A DNA stretch of 64,000 nucleotides from Sphingobium herbicidovorans (GCF_002080435.1 NZ_CP020538.1:124001-188000), one strand, 5' to 3'; counted from the stretch's first letter, positions 1-11,080 are shown. A program made the numbers and translations. The notes: a model not told the origin generated them from the letters alone.

Positions 1-222
1 TATCGTGGAGCGTCCAGTTTCTCGGACGCAGCCGCCTTTTCCGAAGCGCTTCCCGCGATCCTCGCGGAAGACGGCCCCATCTTTACCGAGCTTCGCGTCA
101 CTCCGCCGCCGCCGATCCCGGGTGCCAACACCCAGTTCGAGATCCCGCCGCAGCAATTCGTCCGGATGGGCGCCGAGGCGGTCGCCCTGTCGGCGTGGCT
201 CGCGGAGCGCGGCAATGACTGA
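1..222 (+). CDS. C-terminal end of a thiamine-diphosphate-dependent enzyme (partial)
   Basis: Only the last 73 codons are present; the 5' part lies outside the window. The tail contains a tyrosine-led segment, then a stretch reading GPIFTELRV followed by a proline-rich turn. This resembles the end of the C-terminal TPP-binding domain of small decarboxylases of the sulfopyruvate/phosphonopyruvate or acetolactate-synthase-like type. The stop overlaps the ATG of the GMC oxidoreductase by 8 bases, so the two are translationally coupled and probably act in one pathway. The family call rests on a short segment and is tentative. Confidence 0.45.
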   Translation, partial: YRGASSFSDAAAFSEALPAILAEDGPIFTELRVTPPPPIPGANTQFEIPPQQFVRMGAEAVALSAWLAERGND

Positions 223-1852
223 AATCCAGGCCGATATCATCGTCGTCGGCGCGGGTTCGGCGGGCGCGACGCTCGCATCGCGGCTCGCCGAACGAAACGC
301 AGGGAAGATACTCCTGCTCGAAGCGGGCGGCGCGCGGCAGGATGATTTCTGGGTCCGCACGCCGATCGGCATCGCGAAAATCCTGCAGAACCCCGACTAT
401 GTCTGGCCTTCTCAGACCGTTCCGCAGGCCAATCTTGTCGGCCAAAATGTCTATCTGCCGATGGGGCGGATGCTGGGGGGATCAAGCTCGGTCAACGGCA
501 TGGTCTATGTTCGCGGCGATCCGGAGGAGTTCGACCATTGGCGCGACCTAGGGTGCGAGGGTTGGGGCTATGACGACCTGCTGCCCTATTTCCGGCGCAT
601 GGAGGATTTCCCCGAAGGCGATGGGGCGACGCGCGGACGCGGCGGGCCGGTGCATGTCACCTCGCTCGCTCCCGACGCCGATCCGCTGACCGAAGCGTTC
701 GTCGCGGCGTGCCGCGAGGCCGGCATTCCGCAGACGCGCGACTATAATGGCGGCCGTGCGGGTTCGAACAGCGGCGGTTATGAAGGCGTCGGCTATCTCC
801 AGCTTTCGACCGAAGGCGGCGAGCGGTGCGGCACCGCGCGGGCCTATCTGAAGCGCACCGCACGGAATACCGATCTTCGCATCGAGACGGGCGCCCGCGC
901 GGCGCGCATATTGTGGGAGGGCAAACGCGCCGTTGGTGTCGAGTTCAGCCAGAACGGCAGGCTGGTCACTGCGCGCGCGGCGAGGGAAGTGATCCTGTCG
1001 GCCGGTCCGATCCGGTCGCCGCAACTCCTCGAGCTGTCGGGTATCGGGCAGGCCGCGCGCCTCCAGGCACTCGGTATCGAGCCGGTCGCGGAGCTGCCGG
1101 GGGTCGGCGAAAATTTCCTCGACCATCTGCAGTCGCGCATCACCTTTGAATGTACCGGCTCCGACACGCTGAACATGATCCTCGCGAGCCGGATCAAGAT
1201 GCTGACGATGGGCGCCAAATATCTCCTCACGAAGAAGGGGCTGATGGCGACGCCGTCGGCTACCGCCCATGCGACGGTGCGAACGAGCCGCGAGGCGCGG
1301 CCGGCGGTGAAGATCCAGATCCATCATCTCAGCGGCGCGGATCGTTATGCAAATGCGAAGGGAATGGGGCTCGATCCGTTCCCGGGTTTCGGGATCGGCT
1401 TCTTCCAGCTCCGCCCGCGCTCGCGCGGCAATATCCATATCACGTCGGCCGATCCGGCGCTCGACCCCGCGATCGATCCCAATTATCTCGCCGACGAAGG
1501 TGATCGTGCCGACATGCTCGACGCGCTGCGCATTTCGCGCGACGTCGTCGCGCAGGACGCTATGCGGCCCTTCGTCGTGCGCGAGACGCGGCCCGGTCCA
1601 GAGATCGCCGACGATGCCGGCCTCCTCGACTATATCAAGCGGTCGGGACAAACCTCGTGGCATCCGATCGGGACGTGCAAGATGGGTAGCGACCCGATGG
1701 CGGTGGTCGGCCCCGACCTTCGCGTGCAGGGTGTCGAAGGGCTGCGCATCGCCGATTCCTCGATCATGCCGACCATGCCATCGTCGAACACCAATGCGGC
1801 CTCGATCATGATCGGCGAAAAGGCCGCCGATCTGATCGCCGGCCAGCGTTGA
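215..1852 (+). CDS. GMC-family FAD-dependent oxidoreductase (choline/alcohol dehydrogenase-like)
   Basis: A 545-residue flavoenzyme of the glucose-methanol-choline family, expected to oxidise a primary or secondary alcohol using FAD. The dinucleotide-binding motif GAGSAG is at residues 12-17. The family signature GGSSSVNGMVYVRG lies in the first quarter. The C-terminal active-site segment HPIGTCKMG starts near His483, with the second catalytic position in SSNTN near Asn525. I chose the ATG at 215 because it sits directly before the FAD motif and overlaps the upstream stop; a longer in-frame extension to position 5 is unlike the family. The substrate is unknown. Polyether-alcohol dehydrogenases of sphingomonads also belong here and also sit beside TonB receptors, so that is one possibility. 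Confidence 0.9.
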   Translation: MTEIQADIIVVGAGSAGATLASRLAERNAGKILLLEAGGARQDDFWVRTPIGIAKILQNPDYVWPSQTVPQANLVGQNVYLPMGRMLGGSSSVNGMVYVRGDPEEFDHWRDLGCEGWGYDDLLPYFRRMEDFPEGDGATRGRGGPVHVTSLAPDADPLTEAFVAACREAGIPQTRDYNGGRAGSNSGGYEGVGYLQLSTEGGERCGTARAYLKRTARNTDLRIETGARAARILWEGKRAVGVEFSQNGRLVTARAAREVILSAGPIRSPQLLELSGIGQAARLQALGIEPVAELPGVGENFLDHLQSRITFECTGSDTLNMILASRIKMLTMGAKYLLTKKGLMATPSATAHATVRTSREARPAVKIQIHHLSGADRYANAKGMGLDPFPGFGIGFFQLRPRSRGNIHITSADPALDPAIDPNYLADEGDRADMLDALRISRDVVAQDAMRPFVVRETRPGPEIADDAGLLDYIKRSGQTSWHPIGTCKMGSDPMAVVGPDLRVQGVEGLRIADSSIMPTMPSSNTNAASIMIGEKAADLIAGQR

Positions 1853-1862
1853 GCGCGCCGCG

Positions 1863-3155
1863 ATGAACGCCGATCAGTCGTTCCAGCCAGGCAAGGCATG
1901 GCGTATCGCCCTGCTGCTTGCGCTGTTCATCTTGATCAACTTCCTCGACAAGATTGTCTTCGGCCTCGTCGCGGTGCCGATGATGGCCGAACTCGACCTG
2001 TCGCCGACCGAGTTCGGCCTGATGGCGGGCGGGTTTTTCTGGCTGTTCGCGGTCGGCGGCATCGCCGGCGGGCTGCTGGCCGACCGCTTCCCGACCAAAT
2101 GGATCATCGCCGGCATGGCGGCCTCATGGGCGCTGCTGCAGTTCCCGCTCGCGCTGACCTCGTCGATCGCGGTCATCTTGATCGGGCGGGTGCTGCTGGG
2201 CATGGCCGAGGGGCCCGCTTGGCCCGTCGCCGTCCATTCGCTTTACAAATGGTTCCCCAACACGAAGCGCACCCTCCCGGCCTCGATCCTCGGCCAGACC
2301 GCCGGGGTCGGATTGATCATCGCCGGACTTCTCATCCCGCAGATCACCCACAATTTCGGATGGCGCGCCAATTTCCTGATGCTCGGTGCGCTGGGCTGTC
2401 TGTGGCTTCTGCTCTGGCTTCTATTCGGCAGCGAAGGCCGCCTGATAGATGACAACGAGGCCACTGCGAGCGAACGCGCCGGGTTCAGCGAACTTGCCCG
2501 AAACCGCACACTCGTCGCCTGCATCATTGCCCATTTCGCGGCCTTCTGGACCTTGGCACTTACGCTGACCTGGGTGCCGGTCTATCTCGAAACCGGGCTT
2601 GGCTTTGATGCGATCACCGCCGGTCATATGTTCTCGGCCTTCATCGCGATCAATGTCGTCTTCGGGCTGCTCATGCCCGGCCTGTCGCAAAAGCTCTCCG
2701 CAAGCGGCCATAAGAGCCGTACCGCGCGGGGGCTGCTGACCACCGCCACGCTGATCGTCGCGGCGCTTTGCTACATCGCATTGCTCCTGCCCGACTTGAC
2801 CCCGACTTTGCGGATCATCCTGCTCGGTCTCGGCGCGGGGATGGCGCAGACGATCTATTTCACCGGCCCCGCGATGATCAGCGAATGCACGCCGCCGCGG
2901 CAGCGCGGCTTCCTGCTCGCGCTCGATAATTCGCTCGCGTCGACGGCGGGAATACTCGCCCCCGTCGTCACCGGCTATCTCGTCCAATATTCGGCGGGCG
3001 GGATGACGCGTGGCTATGATTTGGGGTTCGCGGTCGCGGGCGTCCTGCTGCTCGTCGCTGCCGCGATCGGCGCCAAATTCCTCCATCCGGAACGGTCGGG
3101 CTCGCGCGAAGCGACCAGCCTCGGTGCGGCGAGCGCCATTCCAACTCAAAATTAG
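1863..3155 (+). CDS. MFS transporter
   Basis: A 430-residue major facilitator superfamily permease with about 12 predicted hydrophobic segments and a typical loop 2-3 signature (GGLLADRFPTKW). It resembles the anion:cation symporter branch (hexuronate/phthalate-type carriers), where the N-terminal half includes an NFLDKIVFGLV-like first helix. It starts 10 bases after the GMC oxidoreductase stop and 44 bases precede the TonB receptor. This suggests one operon in which the receptor brings a substrate across the outer membrane and this permease brings it, or its product, across the inner membrane. The substrate cannot be deduced. Confidence 0.87.
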   Translation: MNADQSFQPGKAWRIALLLALFILINFLDKIVFGLVAVPMMAELDLSPTEFGLMAGGFFWLFAVGGIAGGLLADRFPTKWIIAGMAASWALLQFPLALTSSIAVILIGRVLLGMAEGPAWPVAVHSLYKWFPNTKRTLPASILGQTAGVGLIIAGLLIPQITHNFGWRANFLMLGALGCLWLLLWLLFGSEGRLIDDNEATASERAGFSELARNRTLVACIIAHFAAFWTLALTLTWVPVYLETGLGFDAITAGHMFSAFIAINVVFGLLMPGLSQKLSASGHKSRTARGLLTTATLIVAALCYIALLLPDLTPTLRIILLGLGAGMAQTIYFTGPAMISECTPPRQRGFLLALDNSLASTAGILAPVVTGYLVQYSAGGMTRGYDLGFAVAGVLLLVAAAIGAKFLHPERSGSREATSLGAASAIPTQN

Positions 3156-3199
3156 AAGGCGGGCACGAAACCACGTCTTCGATCAACAGGGAGAGTCTT

Positions 3200-5566
3200 A
3201 TGTCCAGGAAATTCGTCCATCTGCTCCTCGGCGGCGTTGCGGTCACGGCAGCCTGCCCGGTCTTTGCGCAGGACACGGCGACAGCCCCGGTCGCCGACGG
3301 CGATAGCGGCAGCGAGATCGTGGTGACGGCGCAAAAGCGCGCTGAAAATCTCCAGGATGTTCCCGTGTCGATCGCCGCTTTCTCGTCAGAGACACTTGCC
3401 GCGGCCAACATTGACGAGGTGGAAGAGCTTTCCGCGCTCACGCCGAACTTCTCGGTCAACAAGGCGACCGCCAGCGCGGCGGTCCGGATCAATATCCGCG
3501 GCGTCGGCGCATCGGGCAATACCGCGACCGAGCCCAGCGTCGCGGTCTTCCTCGACGGCATCTATGTGCCGCGCGCGGGATCGACGATCGCAACCTTCCT
3601 CGACATCGACGGCGTCGAGGTACTGCGCGGGCCGCAGGGCACGTTGTTCGGCCGCAACGCGAGCGTCGGCGCACTGTCGCTGCGGACCGCCCAGCCCGAA
3701 TTCACCTTTTCGGGCGAAGTCACCGGCGAAGTTGGCAATGCCGATCGCTACCGCCTCGCGGGCCACGTCAACCTTCCCCTCAATGACAAGGTCGCCGTCC
3801 GCCTCGCGGCTGCCGGGAGCTGGTTCGACGGCTTCTGGTTCAACGAATATGACGGGATGCGTTACGGGCAGCAGGACGATGTCGCGCTTCGCGGCAGCGT
3901 GAAGGCCGAACTCGGCAATCTCGAATGGATCGTCAGGGCGGACTATACGAAGATCAGCGGCGACGGGGTCACCGACAGCGACTTCGACGCAAGCTCGGTA
4001 TCGCCGACGCAGCTTGCGCAGTTGCGCACCATCCTTGGCGGTGACCTTCCCGATACGAATTTCAACGACCGCGTGATGAACTATGCCGTGACCGCCGATC
4101 TTGATGACCGGCAATGGGGCCTGTCGAGCGATGCGACGTTTTCGCTCGGCGACAGCAAGATCCGGCTCATCAACAGCTATCGCGACTGGCGCAACGACCA
4201 ACTCGATGGCGATGTCATCTTCTTGCCGCTGCCGCTGCTCTCGCGCCAATCCTATTTCGATTCCAAGAGCCAGAACCACGAACTGCAATTCATCTCGCCG
4301 ACCGAGCAATGGCTCGGCGGCAAGCTCGACCTCGTTGCCGGCCTCTATTATTTCGACGAAGAGTACCGGCTCGGTGAGGTCCTCAATCTCGGATCGCGTT
4401 TCTGCAATACGCTGCTCCCGGCGGGGGCCGCGCGAGACGGTTGCAACGCGTTCCAGACGACGACCGGCGGGGCGAATGCGACGACGCAGCGCATGGCGCA
4501 GAACACCACGAGCTACGCGGTTTACGGCCAGCTCAACTATCGCCTCGCCGAACCGCTAACCCTCGTTCTCGGTGGGCGCTGGACGCATGAAGAGAAGAGC
4601 GGCAGCTTCGCCCAGTCGATCGCGACCCCCGTTGCCTCGATCCTGCGCGCACCCGAAACGCTGACGCTGCCCGACCTCAGCGAGAGCCGCTTAACCTACC
4701 GGATCGGTCTCAACTTCAAGCCGACCGACGATGTGATGCTCTTCGGCAGCTATTCGACGGGCTACAAGTCGGGCGGTTATAACAGCGGCGGCGGCACACC
4801 GTCGCTCAGCACCTTCGACCAGGCGGGCAATCTCGTCTCGACGCGGCGGGTCTTCGGCCGCGAGACGGTCGACAATTATGAAGTCGGCATCAAGTCTGAA
4901 TGGCTGGACCGGGCGCTGACGGCGAATCTCACCTTCTATCGGATGGACATCAACGGCTATCAGGATCGCAGCTTCGACGGCGTCAGCTTCATCATCCGCA
5001 ACGCCGGGTCATTGCGGCAGCAGGGTTTCGAATTCGACACGGTGCTGCGTCCGTCGCGGAATTTCACCGTCAATGCCGCGCTCGCCTATCTCGACAGCGA
5101 GTTCACCAGCTTTCCCGGCGGGTCGCCGCTGCCGGGCCTGCCTGCCGGATCGGTGCAGGACCTCACCGGCACGCGCGCCAATTTCTCCCCGGCGTGGAGC
5201 GGGCAGGTCGGATTCAACTGGAAGGGAGATATCGGCAATTCGGGGATGAGCTGGAGCGCGAGCTCGAACGTCAACTTCGTCTCCGATTATCGCAACAGCC
5301 AGATTACCGACAACAACCCGCAGACGATCCAGGACGGCTATGCGCTACTGAGCGCGCGGCTGACGCTCGCGGGTGTCGACGATCGCTGGTCGGTGGCGAT
5401 CTTCGGCAATAATCTCACCAACGTCCAATATTCGACCGTCATGTTCAACCAGACGCTCGCCGGCGCCTTCGGCCTCAACAATGGCGTATTCCCCGGTAGC
5501 ACCGCCATTCGGCAAACGCACGCCAGCCCGCGAACCTATGGCGCGTCGCTGACGCTGCGCTTCTAA
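3200..5566 (+). CDS. TonB-dependent outer-membrane receptor
   Basis: A 788-residue receptor with a signal peptide (about 23 residues, cleavage near VFA-Q). A TonB-box/plug start of the common sphingomonad type (EIVVTAQKRAENLQDVPVSI) follows at about residues 36-55. The plug carries DGIYVPRAG and VEVLRGPQGTLFGRNA, and the rest is beta-barrel ending in the usual C-terminal Phe (LTLRF). There is no STN domain, so it is a plain transporter rather than a signalling receptor. An AGGGAG-like ribosome site precedes the ATG. Its position after the GMC oxidoreductase and MFS genes suggests uptake of the same carbon source. Confidence 0.92.
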   Translation: MSRKFVHLLLGGVAVTAACPVFAQDTATAPVADGDSGSEIVVTAQKRAENLQDVPVSIAAFSSETLAAANIDEVEELSALTPNFSVNKATASAAVRINIRGVGASGNTATEPSVAVFLDGIYVPRAGSTIATFLDIDGVEVLRGPQGTLFGRNASVGALSLRTAQPEFTFSGEVTGEVGNADRYRLAGHVNLPLNDKVAVRLAAAGSWFDGFWFNEYDGMRYGQQDDVALRGSVKAELGNLEWIVRADYTKISGDGVTDSDFDASSVSPTQLAQLRTILGGDLPDTNFNDRVMNYAVTADLDDRQWGLSSDATFSLGDSKIRLINSYRDWRNDQLDGDVIFLPLPLLSRQSYFDSKSQNHELQFISPTEQWLGGKLDLVAGLYYFDEEYRLGEVLNLGSRFCNTLLPAGAARDGCNAFQTTTGGANATTQRMAQNTTSYAVYGQLNYRLAEPLTLVLGGRWTHEEKSGSFAQSIATPVASILRAPETLTLPDLSESRLTYRIGLNFKPTDDVMLFGSYSTGYKSGGYNSGGGTPSLSTFDQAGNLVSTRRVFGRETVDNYEVGIKSEWLDRALTANLTFYRMDINGYQDRSFDGVSFIIRNAGSLRQQGFEFDTVLRPSRNFTVNAALAYLDSEFTSFPGGSPLPGLPAGSVQDLTGTRANFSPAWSGQVGFNWKGDIGNSGMSWSASSNVNFVSDYRNSQITDNNPQTIQDGYALLSARLTLAGVDDRWSVAIFGNNLTNVQYSTVMFNQTLAGAFGLNNGVFPGSTAIRQTHASPRTYGASLTLRF

Positions 5567-5632
5567 CGCCAGTTGCTGTCCGGACTTACCCTCGCATGCG
5601 CCGAACATGTCGGCGTGTGCGAGGGGCATGGC

Positions 5633-6427
5633 ATGCTGTGGTTTCTCGACTTTGATGTTGTGGACCCATCCCGAGGCGATCTAGGATCGTCGGAGGAAGG
5701 TGGCGGGCCATTGCCGGAACAGGATGCGAAGCGTGCGCGGTCGGTTTTCGACCGGGTGAAGGGCGAGGACTGGTATCTTCGCTGCAGCGACCGGGCGCTG
5801 GAGGCCTTCGCGCGCGCGGGCTCGACGCGGCGGATGACGCATGGCGAGATTCTCTCCCAGCGTGGCGACATGGTCGACGCTTTGGCGATCATCCTCGACG
5901 GCACTCTAGAGGTCAGCATAACGACTTTCGACGGTCGGCGTCATGTGCTGGGCTTCGTGGGACAGGGGCAACTCGTCAATCTTATCCCCATTCTCGACGA
6001 TCAGGTCGCGATCCACGATTTCTACACGCACCAGCAGTGTGAGCTTTTCATCATTCCGAAGTCGGCGTTCATCGATGTCGTCGACAGCGAACCGGTTCTC
6101 GCACGCCATTTAATGCGCTTGCTGTGTCTGCGCTCCCGGGTCCTGTACGACCGGCTGGCGGACGCGTCGCTTTTGCCGCTCCGGTCGCGCTGCGCCCGCG
6201 CGATACTCTCGTTGCTTCCCGTCGCCGACGTGCAGCAGCCTCAGGCGGAACCAGTCCAGATACAGCTCGCGCAATGGGAACTGGCCGACATGGTCGGCGT
6301 GTCGCGGCAGACGCTCAACGCGGAGCTGCGGCGGCTGGAGAATCTCGGCGTAATCGAACGCAAATATTCGAACATCCGCGTCACGGATATGAGCGCGTTC
6401 ATGGAGATTGCTGCTAGCGAATATTAA
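5633..6427 (+). CDS. Crp/Fnr-family transcriptional regulator
   Basis: A cyclic-nucleotide-binding-type sensor domain (roughly residues 30-150, with HVLGFVGQGQLVNLIPIL in the beta-roll) is followed by a winged helix-turn-helix. The recognition helix lies in the segment ELADMVGVSRQTLNAELRRL near the C-terminus. The ATG at 5633 is preferred because GAGGGG lies 7 bases upstream; an in-frame start at 5573 would add 20 unusual residues immediately after the receptor stop. No Fnr cysteine cluster is visible. Placed downstream of the TonB receptor on the same strand, it may regulate the uptake/oxidation unit. Its effector is unknown. Confidence 0.85.
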   Translation: MLWFLDFDVVDPSRGDLGSSEEGGGPLPEQDAKRARSVFDRVKGEDWYLRCSDRALEAFARAGSTRRMTHGEILSQRGDMVDALAIILDGTLEVSITTFDGRRHVLGFVGQGQLVNLIPILDDQVAIHDFYTHQQCELFIIPKSAFIDVVDSEPVLARHLMRLLCLRSRVLYDRLADASLLPLRSRCARAILSLLPVADVQQPQAEPVQIQLAQWELADMVGVSRQTLNAELRRLENLGVIERKYSNIRVTDMSAFMEIAASEY

Positions 6428-6512
6428 CGACCGATGCCCAAGAAGGCGGGGTGCAATCATCCGCTTTATCCAGTTGGCGTCCCAAAAGCTGCCAGACCGC
6501 AATCGGCCAGAG

Positions 6513-8600
6513 CTAGCCGCCCGCCTTCTTCTGAGCGCGAAAGACATGGAGCAGCGGTTCGGTATAGCCATTTGGCTGCCTGCTACCCTCGAAAACCAGG
6601 GCCTGTGCCGCCCTATAAGCGAGGCTCTTGTCGGCATGTTCCGTCATCGGCTGATAAAGCGGATCGTCTGCATTCTGCGCGTCGACCTTCGCCGCCATAT
6701 GCTCGAATGCGGCGTCCACTTCCTCCACGGTGCAGACGCCATGGTGCAGCCAGTTGGCCATATGTTGGGAACTGATCCGCAGCGTCGCGCGGTCCTCCAT
6801 CAAGCCGACGTCGTGGATATCGGGCACTTTGGAACACCCGACGCCCTGGTCGATCCAGCGGACGACGTAGCCCAGTATACCCTGTGCATTATTCTCGAGC
6901 TCTTCACGAACATCCTCCGGCGACCAGTTCCGCCAAGCGGCCACCGGGATGGTCAGCAGGTCGTCGAGACCGTCGATCGGTTCCGCCGCCCGTTCTTTCT
7001 GGCGAGCGAACACATCGACTCGGTGGTAGTGCGTGGCATGGAGCGTCGCGGCCGTAGGTGAAGGCACCCAGGCGGTGTTGGCGCCCGTCCTCGGATGGCC
7101 GATCTTCTGGTCGAGCATGTCGGCCATCCGGTCGGGTGCAGCCCACATACCCTTGCCGATCTGGGCTTTGCCCGAGAGGCCGCAAGCAAGCCCGATCTGG
7201 ACATTGCGGTTCTCATAAGCCTGAATCCAAGCCGATGTCTTCATGTCGCCCTTGCGGATCATAGGGCCCGCCAGCATCGACGTATGTATCTCGTCGCCGG
7301 TGCGGTCGAGGAAGCCGGTGTTGATGAAGACGATGCGGTCTTTCACGGCGTGGATGCAGGCGGCAAGATTGGCGCTGGTGCGGCGCTCTTCGTCCATCAC
7401 CCCGACCTTGATCGTGTGGCGGGTAAGCCCGAGCAGATCCTCGATCGCATCGAATAGCCGGTTTGTGAAACCGGTCTCGTCAGGCCCATGCATCTTGGGT
7501 TTGACGATATAGACGCAGCCGGCGCGGCTGTTGCCGGCATCGCGTGCCAGATCGTGCATCGCGATCAGGCTGGTGACGATGCCGTCGAGAATGCCCTCGG
7601 GTGCTTCGTTTCCGTCCGGCAGCAGGACCGCCGGCGTCGTCATCAGATGGCCGACATTGCGTACGAACAGCAGGCTCCTGCCCGGCAGCACGACGTCCTC
7701 GCCGTCTGGCGCCGTATAGATACGGTCGGGATTGAGCGCGCGGGTCATGAGCGTGCCATTCTTCTCGAACGAATCGGTGAGGTCGCCCTGCATCAGGCCG
7801 AGCCAATTCGCATAAGCTGCAACCTTGTCCTCGGCATCGACGGCAGCGACCGAATCTTCCAAGTCGCAGATCGCCGTTAGCGCCGATTCGAGGATGACAT
7901 CGGCTATTCCGGCCGGATCCGTCTCACCAATCGGATGCGCGCGGTCGAAGACGACCTCGATATGCAGGCCGTTGTGGCGGAACAACCGGCCCTTTTCGCT
8001 GCGACCGACATATTGACCGGGGTCGGCCAGAACGATTTCTTCGCTTGCCAGATCGGCCCAACTGCCGCCGGCGAGAGGGATGGCGTTGTCGAGGAATGCC
8101 TTTGCCCAGGCGACCACCCGCGCCCCGCGCGCCGCGTCATAGTTTTGGCCGGCAGGGGCTCCGGGGATGGCGTCCGTTCCATAGAGGGCATCGTAAAGGC
8201 TGCCCCAACGCGCATTGGCGGCATTGAGCAAGAAGCGGGCGTTGAGAATCGGGACGACCAGTTGCGGGCCGGCCAGGCGTGCGACCTCATCGTCGACAGC
8301 GGTGCTGCCGATGGTGAAGGGCGCGGGTTCGGGAACGAGATAGCCGATCTCGGTCAGAAAATGGCGATAGGCTCCGATTTCGAATTCCGCGCCCGCCCTG
8401 TCCTTGTGCCAGCCATCGATCTGCGCCTGCAGTTCGTCACGGCGAATCAGGAGCTGCGCATTCTCCGGTGCGAAGCGGGTGAAGATTGAGGCGACGCCGG
8501 CCCAGAAGGGCTGCGGCTCGATACCCGTGCCCGGCAGTGCGCGCTCTTCAATGAAATGCGCCAGTACTGGCGAGATCCGTAGCCCGGCTTTCTCGATCAT
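6513..8600 (-). CDS. glcB: Malate synthase G
   Basis: A 695-residue protein that condenses acetyl-CoA with glyoxylate to malate in the cytoplasm. Family landmarks include [17 protein letters not shown], the [15 protein letters not shown] segment and [20 protein letters not shown], all characteristic of the monomeric G isoform, and the length is close to the usual 720 residues. It is convergent with the Crp-type regulator and divergent from a LysR gene that starts 65 bases away. No isocitrate lyase or glycolate oxidase genes are in view. Confidence 0.95.
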   Translation of the reverse strand: MIEKAGLRISPVLAHFIEERALPGTGIEPQPFWAGVASIFTRFAPENAQLLIRRDELQAQIDGWHKDRAGAEFEIGAYRHFLTEIGYLVPEPAPFTIGSTAVDDEVARLAGPQLVVPILNARFLLNAANARWGSLYDALYGTDAIPGAPAGQNYDAARGARVVAWAKAFLDNAIPLAGGSWADLASEEIVLADPGQYVGRSEKGRLFRHNGLHIEVVFDRAHPIGETDPAGIADVILESALTAICDLEDSVAAVDAEDKVAAYANWLGLMQGDLTDSFEKNGTLMTRALNPDRIYTAPDGEDVVLPGRSLLFVRNVGHLMTTPAVLLPDGNEAPEGILDGIVTSLIAMHDLARDAGNSRAGCVYIVKPKMHGPDETGFTNRLFDAIEDLLGLTRHTIKVGVMDEERRTSANLAACIHAVKDRIVFINTGFLDRTGDEIHTSMLAGPMIRKGDMKTSAWIQAYENRNVQIGLACGLSGKAQIGKGMWAAPDRMADMLDQKIGHPRTGANTAWVPSPTAATLHATHYHRVDVFARQKERAAEPIDGLDDLLTIPVAAWRNWSPEDVREELENNAQGILGYVVRWIDQGVGCSKVPDIHDVGLMEDRATLRISSQHMANWLHHGVCTVEEVDAAFEHMAAKVDAQNADDPLYQPMTEHADKSLAYRAAQALVFEGSRQPNGYTEPLLHVFRAQKKAGG

Positions 8601-8665
8601 GGTCTTCGTCCTCTCGTTGCCATACGGACATAGACCCGGATCGATCCTTTCGGTAGAGAAGCAAT

Positions 8666-9595
8666 ATGAATGTCACTCATTCTCTAGATGAACGAATGAT
8701 AGGCAACGAATATCGACTGTTCGCTGCCGTGGTCGACGCCGCAAGCCTCGCGGGGGCCGGCCGAGCGCTCGGGATATCGCCCTCGATGGTGTCGAAGCGT
8801 CTCGCGGCACTCGAGGAGCGGCTCGGGACGAGGCTGGTGAACCGGACGACGCGGCGTCTCTCACTTACCGAACGCGGCGCCCGCTTCCATGACGAGGTGA
8901 CGGCAATCCTGGCCTCCATGCGCGAGGCCGAGCGGCGTGTGTCGGACCGCACCGACCATCCGTCCGGTCCGCTGCGGCTTTCGCTCCCGACTTCGTTCGG
9001 GCGCCTGCACGTGGTCCCTCATTTGAAGGCATTCCTCGATACCTGGCCCGATATCGAACTGACGCTCGACATGTCGGACGGGCTCAGGGACCTCTTCGCA
9101 GAGCGGATCGATGTCGCCATCCGGATCACCGCCGCGATCACATCGGGCTTGACGGCGCACCACCTCGCGCCCAGCCGCCGTCTGCTATGCGCGGCACCAT
9201 CATATCTGGAAGCATATGGCGCGCCGCGCTCGATTGCGGATCTCGGACACCACCGCTTGCTCGCGGCGACCGGGCAATTGCCCTGGCAGCTTGACGGCCC
9301 GTCGGGGCCGCGGATCGTCCGCGGCAGAAGCGCCGTGAACACCAATTCGAGCGAGGCGGTGCGCGAGCTCGCCCTCGCCGGCGTCGGTATCGCGCTGCGG
9401 TCGATCTGGGACGTCGGCACGGAACTTCGCGAACGAGAACTGATTCCGGTTTTGCCCGCCTATCAGGGCTCGCTCGAGACGGGCATCTATGCGGTCTATC
9501 CGGCCGGAGCACCGCCCACGGCGGCCGCCCGGGCGTGTATCGAGTTTCTGGAAGCGCTCTTCGCCCGGATGGAGTGGGCGGCAGGTGGAGGCTGA
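8666..9595 (+). CDS. LysR-family transcriptional regulator
   Basis: A 309-residue regulator with an N-terminal winged HTH ([20 protein letters not shown], then [21 protein letters not shown]) and a LysR substrate-binding domain. It belongs to the branch with short effector domains and an S-x-V-S-K-R recognition helix. The start at 8666 has GAGAAG 5-10 bases upstream; a second in-frame ATG at 8696 would begin exactly at the HTH and is also plausible. Divergent placement from malate synthase G suggests it controls that gene, possibly in response to glyoxylate or a related C2 metabolite. That role is inferred from position only. Confidence 0.88.
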   Translation: MNVTHSLDERMIGNEYRLFAAVVDAASLAGAGRALGISPSMVSKRLAALEERLGTRLVNRTTRRLSLTERGARFHDEVTAILASMREAERRVSDRTDHPSGPLRLSLPTSFGRLHVVPHLKAFLDTWPDIELTLDMSDGLRDLFAERIDVAIRITAAITSGLTAHHLAPSRRLLCAAPSYLEAYGAPRSIADLGHHRLLAATGQLPWQLDGPSGPRIVRGRSAVNTNSSEAVRELALAGVGIALRSIWDVGTELRERELIPVLPAYQGSLETGIYAVYPAGAPPTAAARACIEFLEALFARMEWAAGGG

Positions 9596-9640
9596 AACGA
9601 TCGCCTCGGTATCGGGCGGGTGCTGCCGTGCCCGCTGCAA

Positions 9641-11080
9641 TCAAACGTTGGCGACCACGACGGCGCGTGGATTGATATAGTTGTCGAGCGCCTCGGGGCC
9701 TCCCTCGGTACCATATCCGGAATCCTTGATACCGCCGAAAGGCAGTTCGGCGGTTGGCGTCGCCGGACTATTGACCCACAGCATCCCGACCTCGACCCGG
9801 CGAGCAAGAATATCCGCAGTTGCGAGGGATTTCGTGAAGGCGTAGCCGGCAAGGCCGAAGGAAAGGCGATTGGCTTCGAGGATCGCTTCCTCCAGACGAT
9901 CGAAGCTGCGGATACCGGCGACAGGCCCGAAGGGCTCGTCATTGAAAAGACGGGCCTCGAGCGGCACATCGCTCAGCACCGTCGGCGCCCAGAAATTGCC
10001 AACGTCGCCGACCCGATTGCCGCCGGTGAGGAGCGTGGCGCCCTTCTCGATCGCATCCTGCTGGAACTCGGCCATCGCGGCCAACCGACGCGAATTGGCA
10101 AGTGGCCCGATCTGCGTACCGTCCGCAAAGCCATCTCCGACCCTGAGGTCGCGAGCGGCGGCCGCCAGCGCGTCCGCAAACGCATGCTTGATGCTCGAAT
10201 GAACGAGAAAACGAGTCGGAGCGATGCACACCTGCCCGGCATTGCGAAACTTCGAGGCGCTCAGGCTTTTCACCGCGAGCCCGATATCGGCATCCTCGCA
10301 GACGATGGCCGGCGCATGACCGCCAAGTTCCATCGACACGCGCTTCATATGTTTGCCGGCTAGGCTCGCAAGCAGCTTGCCGACCGGCGTCGAACCCGTG
10401 AAGGTGATCTTGCGAATGATCGGGCTCGAAATCAGATAATTCGAAATCTCCGCCGGATCGCCGAACACGAGATTGAGCACGCCATCGGGAAGACCGGCAT
10501 CCTGAAATGCCCGGATCAGTTCGGCGGGGCTTGCGGGCGTCTCTTCGGGCGCCTTCACGATCATCGAGCAGCCAGCCGCAAGAGCCGCCGAAATCTTGCG
10601 CACCACCTGATTGATCGGGAAGTTCCACGGCGTAAATGCCGCCACCGGCCCAACCGCGTCCTTGATCACCATCTGGCGGATCGCGATGTCCGTTCTGTGC
10701 GGGACAAGCCGGCCGTACAGGCGAAAGCCTTCTTCGGCGAACCACTCGATGATGTCACCGGCGGCCATTGCTTCGATCTTGGCCTCGTGCAGCGGTTTGC
10801 CCTGCTCCTGCGTGAGAAGTCGCGCGATCTCGTCGGCGCGTTCGCGCATGAGGCCGGCAGCTCTGCGCATGATCTTGCTGCGCTCAGCGGGGGTGAGGTC
10901 CCGCCAGATTTCGAAGCCGCGTTGGGCAGCATCGAGTGCGCGGTCGAGATCGGCGCGTCCGCAGTGAGCGACGCGGCCGATTTCCAGTCCCGTCGCCGGA
11001 TTTTGCACCGCCAGCGAACGGCCATCGGCTGCATCCTGCCAACGGCCGCCGATAAACAGCCGGGTGTCCGGATAGGTCAT
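9641..11080 (-). CDS. NAD(P)-dependent aldehyde dehydrogenase (succinate-semialdehyde dehydrogenase-like)
   Basis: A 479-residue ALDH-superfamily enzyme. The segment [19 protein letters not shown] and the Rossmann GSTPVGK are intact, as are the general base in MELGGHAP and the nucleophile in [11 protein letters not shown]. It is closest in style to the GabD/succinate-semialdehyde group. I place the start at the ATG at 11080 because GGAG lies 8 bases upstream; reading could begin four codons earlier at a TTG. It is the last gene of the minus-strand catabolic run, about 260 bases after the Rieske oxygenase. The substrate in this pathway is not evident. Confidence 0.9.
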   Translation of the reverse strand: MTYPDTRLFIGGRWQDAADGRSLAVQNPATGLEIGRVAHCGRADLDRALDAAQRGFEIWRDLTPAERSKIMRRAAGLMRERADEIARLLTQEQGKPLHEAKIEAMAAGDIIEWFAEEGFRLYGRLVPHRTDIAIRQMVIKDAVGPVAAFTPWNFPINQVVRKISAALAAGCSMIVKAPEETPASPAELIRAFQDAGLPDGVLNLVFGDPAEISNYLISSPIIRKITFTGSTPVGKLLASLAGKHMKRVSMELGGHAPAIVCEDADIGLAVKSLSASKFRNAGQVCIAPTRFLVHSSIKHAFADALAAAARDLRVGDGFADGTQIGPLANSRRLAAMAEFQQDAIEKGATLLTGGNRVGDVGNFWAPTVLSDVPLEARLFNDEPFGPVAGIRSFDRLEEAILEANRLSFGLAGYAFTKSLATADILARRVEVGMLWVNSPATPTAELPFGGIKDSGYGTEGGPEALDNYINPRAVVVANV

